Source: Torreya grandis (lineage: Eukaryota; Streptophyta; Pinopsida; Cupressales; Taxaceae). From it: DNA of 64,000 nucleotides. The position numbers and the translations under genes were made by a program. The stretch spans positions 5,772,001 through 5,836,000 of the forward strand of contig JARHVA010000122.1 of assembly GCA_037957365.1 (NCBI GenBank), written 5' to 3'. Position 1 is the first letter of the stretch, and every line of letters starts with the position of its first letter. The notes under the pieces were generated by a model, which did no database searches, was not told the DNA's origin, and saw nothing but the letters and a program-made list of their open reading frames with translations. Of the stretch, positions 37,803-47,615 are shown piece after piece.

Positions 37803-39240
37803 TTAGATTTTAGTTTTCTTAACATGGTTAACTATGTCAAATGACTAAAATGGATTAGGAATAGAGGATAGGATTTCATCCTTTTATTTTTTGAGAGGAG
37901 GAGGACTGATCTGTGAAGTTGAAGTAGAAGGTGGTGAGATGTTTGATGTACTTACCTTTCCTGTAATCACTGGGTCCTTTGGCTGAAAAGGTAGAGTGGT
38001 TCCCCATTTAGCAATTGAAATTTTTGGTTAAAGTCACTCCTCTATTCTTTCTTTATCAGCTTGCTAGGATAATTGATTTTTGGACTGAATGAACACAACA
38101 TATGATCCCTCATTTGCTTTACCTTCATTTTTGGGTTCATCCTAGTAATTCAAGAAACCAATGTTGGAGTCACCAGCTAATTCTTTTTCTTCCTCAGTGA
38201 AGAGATTAACATCATTTTCTTGGTTTAATTCAAGATAGAAAGAGAAATCAAATTCTATTCCAAGATATCCAACTGCTGAATTGGTTGGGGGTGCTTTAAT
38301 GGCAAGTTTCCCCTGTGGGGGAGGAAGACGATTTGGCTGTCCTTAATTCCTAGCAGCATTACCTTGGTATGAATGATTTTGGAATGTCCTCCTTAGCATA
38401 TCTCTATATGAAGGAACTGAAGATATCCCTTACACCATTTTCTTCTTGAGAGCTAGCAACTCATTTGCTAACTTTTTCACCATTGGATCAGTGGTACCTG
38501 TAGATGAGTATTCAAAAAATGAAGAAGATTTACCTCTGTTAGGATCTATCCTTATCTTTCCTACCAAGATAAGGTCATCTTCCACCTCAGTGGCCAAATA
38601 TTGAGCTACAATAAGGTATATTTGGCTAGCATGTCTTAGTAGAAAACTTACTTCAGGAAGCTAAGAGTTGATGAAGAAACATTTGAGGTTTTCAGGTGTT
38701 GGCTGAGCAATTACAAGAATTTAGTTCCTAAGTTTGTCAAACTTGGCTATGAAATCCTTCATTGGTTCATGAGGCTCCTTCTTAATTTGTGTGAGTTGAG
38801 CCAACATGGCATGTGCATCTTCTATAGGCTTGAATCTGGCTTCAAATTTGGCTTTGAGAGTGTTCTAGTCAGTCACAGTCTGGGCTTGCAGATGATAGAA
38901 CCAGTCTATAAAAATCACCTTGTAAAGTTTCCAAAAATATCCTGACTACTACATCCTCATACTCCACACTTATTACACCACAAGCTATGCTAAAGTCTGC
39001 AATATGTTCATTAGGATGAACCTTCCCATAACCATATAACTTGGGGAATTTTTTCCTTGAACTACATGGTAACTCATGTAGAGGTGGAGTTAAATTAAGT
39101 GGGCCAAAAGAGTTACCCTTAGGGCCTTGAACTGCCATACTATGACTATGGAAAGGTGGAATAAAAAATCTTAGAGGGGTAAGTATTGACAAAGCTTTAT
39201 TAATAATGGAAATGGAGGCTTTGCCTAGTATTGGAGACTC
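37803..39240 (-). pseudogene. RE-4 gag (degenerate)
   Basis: Read leftwards from about 39240. The piece 39192-38869 carries FGPLNLTPPLHELPCSSRKK and FPKLYGYGKVHPNEHIADFS. The core then continues with a TGG-to-TAG stop (near 38863), LDEARFKPIEDAHAMLAQL-like and DKLRN fragments. The basic tail (about 38400-38470) contains KKMV and RDMLRRTFQNHSYQG-like residues. No zinc knuckle is seen. Same architecture as RE-2 gag but without the 169-bp duplication. Confidence 0.7.
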
Positions 39241-39593
39241 GACTTTAGTAGGAGGAAAGCTCCTGGTTTATTGGAGGTGAGATGATGAAGGAAATAGATA
39301 AAAATTACTTTACTATACCAACTTGAATATAGGGTCAACAATACCTTTATCCCTTTAGCTTCATGTTTACCATGGATCTGCCAGAGTGTAAAGATAAAAA
39401 TGAGAAAGAACTAGCCTTGCTTCAGCTTGAGGCTTCAAACTGCACATTCTATCCCAGTTGGCATGGAGGTGGAGGGAAATGGTAAGGCTATAATGATAAT
39501 GTGTAAGACATAGAATGGAGTTTACAGAGTCTATAATGGATAATGGTAGGGATTGCTTCAATCTGAAACTTGAGGCTTTAAATTACATGTAAA
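39241..39593 (-). other. RE-4 5' leader
   Basis: Contains ATGAAGC followed by a stop (near 39360), as in RE-2, and short pieces such as tctataatggataatgg. No coding frame. Confidence 0.5.
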
Positions 39594-39611
39594 TCCCTAG
39601 CAGAGTCACCA
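39594..39611 (-). promoter_or_regulatory. RE-4 primer-binding site
   Basis: Minus strand tggtgactctgctaggga, identical to RE-2, 5 bases from the LTR end. Confidence 0.75.
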
Positions 39612-39616
39612 AAAAC

Positions 39617-42600
39617 TATTGGGTGAGTATTTTGTCAATCAGCTAATTGATGAGAAAAATAAGTCCCTTCAACCACAACATAGGGAAATTGGTTTGCCAG
39701 ATGTGCAAGTTTACTACATCAAAAGGGGACAAATCTCTCCTCTCATCAAGGGGAGGTTCCTTGTAAATATGCAAGAGCTATATACTATATATATAAGCAA
39801 AAAATAACACTCAAGGGTAGGATAAACCATCCATCTCTCTTTTTTCAAAGATGATGTTAACAAGTAAAGGAGAAAATCTTGATGAAAACACTGAAGGCAC
39901 CTCTCTTCTTTTAGAAGTGATCTTGCAAGAAATAGCAAGAGTTCTTTCAAGTAGTAAAAGTAACTAGTAACCAAGGGTGTAGTAACTAGTAGACTGAGAT
40001 GTAGCACAAAGTCTCCACCTCAACTACCCAAGAGTAAGACACGAAGGACAATGAGGGCACAAAGTCATCCCAAGGTCCTTTACATAGAAATAGAATATAA
40101 AGGATAATGAGGGCATAAAGTTATCCCAAGATCCTTTACATAGGAATAGAAAGAAAACACACTAAAGGCAATTATGGGGGCATAAAGTCTCTCCATAGTT
40201 GGCTTCAGGACACCTTCTTGATTACTTTCACTAATTCTACTTATTTAATTAAATGGACAGAAAATGTATTAAGGAAATAAACATAAGAACAATTTCCCCA
40301 ACAACCAAGCTATTCCAAGATAAAGTCTAAAAAGTCACTTGTTTTCTTATTTAAATAACAAAATATGATCAATAATCTGAGCTCAAAGTCTCAGTAATAC
40401 CTTTCAATTTGGGCAGAGTTTTGTTTCTGATAACAGAGAGATCTCTCTTAAAACAATAAGAGAGAGTCCAATATATAGTGCTTTAAGAAAGACTTGGGTG
40501 CTTTATTTCACAAAAATGGCTTGTGATGCATTTAATGCCTTTAATGCATTTTAAATTTTGTCCATGGCTTATGATGGAATTGGGTGTTAGTCTTAAATAT
40601 AGGCCACTTGATATGTTTCCTTATGTGTGCATAGTTGTTCTCTCTACTCAATGTAGAAAAATAGGCTGTGCCATTGAATGTTCATGCTCTTTGATGTCCA
40701 CCTGGTGGACTACTTTACCTTCTAGAAACATATCCCATGCACAGATATTTTTGATCTTTCTCCATCATTGCCCCTTTCCTTGCTATATCTCATCCTTATC
40801 TGTATGATCTAAGCCCTGGGGCTATCTCTTTGGCCGGTCACTAAATTTGTTCATAGGGGCTATGCTTAAGCCTACAAGGATCAACAATTATTTCATTGCC
40901 ACAAATTTTATGTGTTCAAGTCTGTCATCATTTGAAAGCCAACGGCTAGGTGGTTGCCCTGAATTTGATGGCTGCGGGCCCATCATCCTCAGCAATTCCT
41001 TCATGTTTTTCTCGCTTGCTCTGGCCATTTTTTTCTGATATCAACAAGTGACACATGGTATGTTCCATTATTAAATAGGTGAGGACACGTGGTAGCATCC
41101 ACTTAACTTATAAAGGCTTTAGATGTCTTTCGAGAGTCTTATAGAAGATTACATGTGGTAGTTTTGACTGAGCTCCTAAAAACACTATAGAAACATTTAG
41201 GACTCTTTTGAATCCATGTGGATGCAGACACTTGTCATGCTCTACTTGACCTTAGCACCTCACTTAGGACCCACCATAGTCCTTATGAAACAAAAGGAAG
41301 AAACTATGGATGTTGACACTTAGTGGCTTTCGCTAAGTTATAACAGAACACGTGGCATGTTCTGTAGCTTTGAAACTTATTAGAAATTGTGTCTTGGCAG
41401 ATGATACTTGGCAGCTTCTACTTCAACTTTATAAGGGACACATGGTAGCTTACACTACACTTTGTAAGGGACATGTGGTGGCTTCTACTCAACTTTGAGG
41501 TTTGATCTCTCTTGGAGGGAACTTGCCCTTCGAGGTCTTGAGAAATGGTCCACTTTCTTTGGTGAGAGCCTCCCATAAAGGTACCTACCCTTTGGGATCC
41601 TTTAGGTGGCCTCTGGATTTAATTCCTTTGACGAGTGTTTCTTCAAGCTTTTCCTTCAGATAAAATTCTAAAGGAATTCCTTCAAACTTTTTGTCCAAAG
41701 GAAATGATCCTTAACAACTTTACCTCAGGAACTTTTTTGAAGGAATTCCCTGTGTCCACCTTTGCTCACTACCCTCTGCAAGGGCACTTTTCTTGGTTCA
41801 TTTCCCTCCACAAGGGCACTTGGCTTAGTTCATCACCCTCTATAAGGGCACTTATCTTGGTTCACTACCCTTTGAACCTGCCGATTGAACTGATCGATTG
41901 AGCCAACTTTGGTTCAATAGTTTAATGGTTCAATCAATTCAATCTCTATATTTGACTAAGTCTTTTTTATCTCTTTAACCAAATGCATTGAACCATATGG
42001 CCATTTAACCTATTGAACCATTGAACCCATTGAACCTTTGAACCAAAGTGGTTCAATGGTTCAACAATTTAATGGTTCAAGCCTTCTTCTCTTTGATAAG
42101 TGTTTTGAAGCCATTGAACCTTGAAGCAGTTGAAATTTAAACCTTTGTTGAAGCACTTAACTCTTGCCGATGACATTGAAAATTTAAACCCATTGAACCC
42201 TCAAACATTTTTGGTTCAAGGTTCAATGGTTCAATGGTTCAAACACTACATAGAAGCTTGCTGAAGAACTCTTTTGGTTGAACCAAGGCATTGAACCAAT
42301 CCTAAAAATGACTAAGTGTTAGAAACTTGTTCTTTTGATTCAAATCACCTGTAGAAGCCTTTAAACTTGTTGAACCTACTAATTTCAAGAATGTTGAGTC
42401 TATAGAAACATATCTATAGAGTTAATAGATTTAAGCCTGTAGAGTCCGTAGAAATGAGTCTATAGAACTGGCAGAGTCCATAGAAATGAGTTCATAGATT
42501 CCATCCTGTGAAGTCTATAGAATTGAGTCCATAGATTTAAGCTTGAAGAGTTTGTAGAATTGAGTCCATAGAAATGAGTCCATGAACTTAGCTTGTAGAG

Positions 42601-42853
42601 TCCATAGATTCAAGCTTGCAGAGTCCATAGTTTTCAAGCCTGTAGAGTTCGTAGATTTTTCTAGGTCTCTCGAGCCTTGAAAGAGTCCATAGATTCAAGC
42701 CTACAGAGTCTGTAGATATCTAAAAAATCTTGAATAAAGAATAATTTGAATGCTCAGAACAATTTTTGAAAAGGGAAAAGAGGATTTTGGTCTGTTGAAC
42801 CAGAATAGTTCATATGTTGTCTCAAAAATGAGCTGACATTTTTGGGGACAACA
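39617..42853 (-). repeat. RE-4 5' LTR
   Basis: Begins tattgggtga (TG changed to TA) and ends ttggggacaaca; colinear with 33007-36235. Confidence 0.9.
39785..39798 (-). promoter_or_regulatory. RE-4 LTR TATA-like box
   Basis: ctatatatataagc, identical at 33175-33188, about 170-180 nt from the LTR inner end. The promoter role is inferred from position and conservation. Confidence 0.55.
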
Positions 42854-42858
42854 CAAGG
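42854..42858. repeat. Target-site duplication of RE-4 (right)
   Basis: caagg, identical to 33002-33006. Confidence 0.9.
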
Positions 42859-42989
42859 GATGAGCTTAAGTTAGACAAATGATGATTCTGATTTGTATCT
42901 AACAATAAAAGGGACATAGATATGAAGCCTTGAGAGGCTCAATTTTTAGTTTGCCTTTGAGAGAGGATAAATGATAATCCCCTGATTTA

Positions 42990-44080
42990 TACTTATGGGT
43001 TATGATGTAGGGTCCAAGCCAATTGAAGGAAAATTTTCCCCTTTTGGTTTTCTCCATATTAGTGACACGTTGGTTTTCCTTGAGGAATAGATATCCAATG
43101 TTAAATTCTCAAAATTTTAGGTGTTTGTTATAGGCTCATTTGATTCATTCTTGGTAGACAAAAAGATGGGAAAGGGTGGCAAAATGGCGTTCATCGAGTA
43201 GCTCAAGTTAGGCTAAATGTTCTTGATGGTAATCATCTTCCAAAATGAGGTCACATAAAGATATGCAAAGAGAAGGTATTTAGATTTCAAGAGACAATGT
43301 GGATTTTTATCCAAAGATGAGAGAAAAGGGTGTAGTACCAGTGAGGGTTTATATGCTAGTATGATATGCCCATAGGGTGAAGGGGATGTATACGTGCCAA
43401 TCCTGACTTGAGGCATTGATCATTTTCATAAGCATGTTTTTAAGAGTTTTGTTAGAGACTTTAGCTTGCCCATTTTCTTATGGGTGATAAGGTGATGAAA
43501 AGCTAAGTTTAATACCAAATATGTCAAAAAGGTCTTAAACTTGTTTGTTTTTGAAATATTTTCCATTGTTGGTGATGATATTTTGGGGAACATTGAACCA
43601 ATAGATGACATGATGGGTGATGAATTTGACAATATTTTTAACTTTCATTGAGATAAGGGGAATAACTTCCACCCATTTTGTAAAATATTCAATTGTGGTA
43701 ATGATAGAATGATGTCATTATGAAGAGTGGGGGTTGATTTCACCAATAACATTTAGACCCCATTGTGAGAAAGGCAAAAAATCTATGGACACATGAAGGC
43801 TATTACTAGGTGCATAATGTAAATTAGCATGTTGTTGACACTTGACACACTTTTTCACATAATCATAGTTGTCTCGGTTAAGGGTGGGGAAGTAATAGCC
43901 CATGTCAAGTATGAACTTGGACACATTGAGGCCATTAAAGTGACCCCCATAGATACCATCATGTATCTCCTTGATGGAATGAGAGGCTTCTGGACCATAA
44001 AGGCAAAGGAATAGGAGGCCATCTAAGCCTTGTTTGTAGAGGATTCCTCCCATAATGGTATAATGATAGTTGATTTAATA
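42990..44080 (-). pseudogene. RE-3 integrase
   Basis: Read from 44053: the zinc-binding HHCC module has its histidines in EIHDGIYGGHF and its cysteines in KKCVKCQQHAN. Next comes QWGLNVIGEINP, where the first catalytic Asp of the usual GxDxxG is replaced, then TTIEYFTKWVEVIPL (usual D reads E) and NNGKYF (usual DNG reads NNG). The remaining core appears at 43632-43426 and 43416-43213, followed by ERHFATLSHLF near 43150. Stops and at least one frameshift interrupt it, and the three catalytic acids are not kept. The domain would join the element's cDNA into the chromosome. Confidence 0.85.
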
Positions 44081-44349
44081 AACACCCAACATGCAGTCTT
44101 GGAGAGGCTAGAGGGAACTATGCCAAGGTGAAGGTAGTCAAAGGCTTATTGGTAGTAAAGATCAAGTAGAGTTTGATCCACACTAAAGATGGTTAGAATG
44201 TCTAATTTGGTGTAAGAAGGTTTGGTGAGGTGATGGAAAATTATAGATAGTTTAGAGCCTGAGGGTGTTGATGGGATCTGAGAGGTGAGAGAAGCCATGG
44301 TATCAAAAACTTTACTGGTAGAATGTGGGGTGGTTTGAATATTGTAAAA

Positions 44350-44660
44350 TTCAAATGAGGCTATGAGTTCTATAACTAGTTGCTTGTATAATTGTAAAAC
44401 CTCATTCTTACACTGGTAAGTGCTAGTAACTTAGTTGACCACAAGTTGGGAGTCACCAAAGATATTTATTATTATGAATCCTAAGGCTAAATTAGTTTAG
44501 ATACTTATTACTAGGGCCTCATATTTACCCATGTTGTTGGTACATTTAAAGTCAAGTTTAAAGGATAAGGGAAGTGGTTTACCAATAAAAGGACAAGGAC
44601 AATAATGGATCCCCCACCACACTGACATTTGGAACCATAAAAAAACATGGTTACTTTATT
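44350..44660 (-). pseudogene. RE-3 second (archaeal-type) RNase H
   Basis: Minus reading gives FKCTNNMGKYEALVIS, then a stop, then LALGFIIINIFGDSQLVVN, then TYQCKNEVLQLYKQL. The NNxxEYEAL, GDSQLV and CKN motifs are those of the extra RNase H found between the polymerase and integrase in Tat/Ogre elements. Two in-frame stops. Confidence 0.8.
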
Positions 44661-44769
44661 GGTAAAATATGCTTAAGATAAGCTTGTGATAGACTCATCT
44701 AGAAATTCAAGAGGGGGAGGTTGGTTATCTACTAGGGGTGATTTAGATAATTGGTTAGTGATAACCTAT

Positions 44770-45090
44770 CCCTTGATCGATTTTTTTTAGAGAAACTCAA
44801 GGTTGAATTTAGCTAAAAGCATGATCTAATTAGCCATACTATGATTTTGGTATGGTTTAGAGTGCATGTATTTAAGGGGGTTGGTATTGGTTATAACAAA
44901 AAAATTCTAGTTAAGGAATTAGTGGTGAAGTTTAGTGGCCATAAAGACTAGGGTTAGACATAATTTTTCAATATGTAAGTACCAAGTCTTATATTCAACT
45001 AGTGTATAACTAATGTAATAGATGGGTGCTCTTTGTGTTGTTCATCTTGATGGGTAAGAATTTCCCTGAGGGAGTGGTCTATGGTAGAGA
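44770..45090 (-). pseudogene. RE-3 first RNase H
   Basis: Minus reading gives HYISYTLVEYKTWYLHIEKL, then CLTLVFMATKLHH. This is the usual end of the polymerase-linked RNase H of gypsy elements (YYLSKTL...Y...EK.CLALV). Confidence 0.7.
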
Positions 45091-45149
45091 TATAGAGGTA
45101 GAAAGTTTGGTTGTCCTTAGGAGGTGTAAGGATAGGTGGAAATAATAGG

Positions 45150-46000
45150 TACTTTTGAGTGCATCAAAGGCCTTTTGATAATAGACATTCCACTTGAAAG
45201 AGACATCCTTTTTCAATAGGTGGTGGAAGGGTTAACATTGATTGAAGAGTTGGGAGATGAAGTGATAAATGGATTGAAGTTTCCCCTATAAGATGCAAAG
45301 TTGTTTAAGATTGGTCATAGTTATCATCTCGAGGATGGATTTAATTTTGGCCAGATCGACTTTGATTCCTCAAAGGGAAATAATGAAGCCAAGAAGTTTG
45401 CTTGATAAGACCCCCCAAAAAAATTTCTTGGGATTAAGGTGGATGTGATAATGGATAAGTCACTCAAGGATAATATTAAGGGTGGATAAATGGTATTTAT
45501 GAAGCTTGGACTTCTTGAGGTCATCCACATAGTCTTTGATGATTATATGGATAAGGTCATGCAAAATATATGTCATGGACTATTAGTAAGTTACACTAGC
45601 ATTATTAAGGCTGAAGGCCATGACCCTATAACATAAAGTCCCCTATGGGGTGATGAAGGTAGTTTTGTGCTAATCTTCAAGGGAAATCAAGATCTGAGTA
45701 TAACCCAAGAATACATCCATGAGTGACAACATCTCATGGCCTACTGCAAGATCAACAAGTTGGCTAATGCTAGGTAGAGGAAAGTATTCCTTTGAATAGG
45801 TGAGGTTGAGGTCACAAAATTACACATAGAGATGTATTCCCCTTATGGATTTAGTGATAGGTATGATGTTTGAAACCCATTAAGGATAGTCTAGGTTTAA
45901 TGAAGTTAACTAAAAGGATAAGAGTTAGAAATCTTCTTTGACAAGGAGGGCTATGCAAAGATGCATTTGATGAAGTTTCTATCTGATAGGTTTGGCATCA
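45150..46000 (-). pseudogene. RE-3 reverse transcriptase
   Basis: Minus reading gives DLNLTYSKEYFPLPSISQLV, then LSLMDVFLGYTQILIS, KTTFITP, a TGG-to-TAG stop, GTLCYRVMAFSLNNASVTY, then the catalytic box YVDD at 45520-45531 followed by LKKSKLHKYHL. Downstream is FISLRGIKVDLAKI-like. The catalytic aspartates of YVDD are intact, but several stops (for example after ITP) inactivate it. The 68-codon minus frame at 45324-45530 is a shadow in another frame. Confidence 0.85.
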
Positions 46001-47112
46001 TGAGTGGTGACAATTTTGTGGGTGGCAATGGCTGGGTCAATACTAGGCATATTGGTATATGACCAAGTGAATGTGATGCTACACTCATGGAGGAAGGTCG
46101 ACTAGTTTTATAGTTCCTTAGGGGTGAGAGTTTGGACAAGTTTGATGACATGGGGGTTGTCTAAAGTGCCTATGTCAATGTCCATGGTTGATTTATTTAA
46201 CATGGTTGAGGTTTTTGGAGGTAAAAATTTATGGATGGAAGAATCTAGTGTACCAAGGTAGGTGAGAATAACATCATCATCTTGAGACTGAATGGTGTTA
46301 ATGGTAGGAAAGTCATCTCCCATGAGTTTAGGATGACTCAAAGGGATGGATATGGGTGCCCCTTCCTTTTGGTAAGTCAAGGGGCTAAAGGTAATCATGT
46401 AGATGAAAAAAATTTGAGTGGGATAATGTCCTCATCTTCACTCTTAGGTTGAGGGGATGTTGGTAGGGAAGAGCTTTCTTATATAACAATGGTGGTGGTT
46501 AGTTTTTTGGATTTCTTCTTATTAGGTAGAATGAAGCCAATGCCATGTTTCTCATGAGGCTTGTGGGTCTCAATCGAGGTCAATATGTGTGGACCATGCT
46601 CATACCAACCTAAACCAAATCCATTCCATTCACACTTGTGAATTTATAGTTTAGTAAAGTTGAGTTTTTCTAAGTAATAAATTTAAAGGTAAATGGTTGA
46701 GGCAAAGGGTGGGTAATGGCAATGTTAAGTGGCTTGTTGATTATCCCATAGATGGAATGAGTTTTACAGTTGGGAGGTATTAAAGGGACAATGACTCTAA
46801 TGTTGGGGTCATAACCCAAGTGGTGGTTGAGTTTCCCATATTCTTGGGGAGTAAGGATGACATCCAGGTTGAGGAGATGGTATTATCCAAGGGTAAGGCA
46901 TTGGAAAGTAGACTCCAAGGGATTAGTGCTAGGTATTTGGTCTACAAAAATAGATGAACTGGTAAATGCTCCATAGGAGTGGAAATAATGGCTTTGGCTT
47001 TCATGGGTGGTAGCTTTTGTGGTGCTTTGGATAGAGGTAGGAAAACATCATTAGGTCAGTAGGTCATATTACATGCTTCAAAAGGGCTAGGGCTAGCTTG
47101 TATGGTAACCAC
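46000..47112 (-). pseudogene. RE-3 protease-polymerase linker
   Basis: The frame 46398-46108 reads MITFSPLTYQKEGAPISIPL, then LVQTLTPKEL, which fits the region just before the polymerase domain. The rest has stops and no identifiable domain. Confidence 0.5.
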
Positions 47113-47615
47113 CTAACCTTTATGTTTAAACTTGACATAATGATGGAAGGTGGAAGGTACATAATCCATGGCATAGATCCAAGGTTTCCCTAGTAAAACA
47201 TTATATTGGAATTCATCTTCAACCACATAGAAAAGTTTGAGGAGAGTGTGAGGTCCTAGATGAATGTGAAGGACAATGGTGCCTAGGGTAGTGGTCATGG
47301 TGTCATTAAAGGATCTAAGGATGGCTAAAGTTTTAGACATAAAATTATTTGGTATCTTGACTTGGTCATAGGCATGGGAAGAGATGATGTTTATACTAGC
47401 TTCTCCATCGATCATAACCTATTTGACATGGGTTTGGTTGATATGGGTAGTGATAAAGAGAGGGGGATTTGGGTCTTCAAAATGGATGGAAGGTATATCC
47501 AAGTCCTTGAAGGTGATAAGGGTAGAGAGTTGGAGAGTGCCAATTAAGGCCTTTATAGGTTGGGAGTCTCTCAATTTGACCTTAATATCCTGTATAGCCT
47601 CTATCATGGCTTAGA
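47113..47615 (-). pseudogene. RE-3 retropepsin-like protease
   Basis: Read from 47607: IEAIQDIKVKLRDSQPIKAL, PPLFITTHINQTHV, a stop, then VMIDGEASINIISSHAYDQV. Next are ILRSFNDTMTTTLGTIVLHI and YNVLLGKPWIYAMDYVPSTF. The active site reads D-G-E instead of D-G-G/A. The LLGKPWIYAM...PST stretch is characteristic of Tat-like proteases. Confidence 0.8.

Larger units (their letters stand above)
33007..42853 (-). mobile_element. RE-4: non-autonomous Tat-like LTR retrotransposon, sister of RE-2, nested in RE-3
   Basis: LTRs 33007-36235 (3229 bp) and 39617-42853 (3237 bp) enclose 3381 bp and are flanked by caagg on both sides. The interior encodes gag and protease on the minus strand and nothing like polymerase or integrase. 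LTR ends, TATA position, primer site and coding order are the same as in RE-2, but the LTRs are 700 bp longer, mainly through extra short-repeat arrays. LTR difference by eye over about 250 bp is 9-10%. Confidence 0.9.

Noticed and set aside
45324..45530. 68-codon minus frame over the polymerase as a separate gene
   Set aside because: The YVDD reading at 45520-45531 is in another frame and matches the known domain; this one is a shadow.
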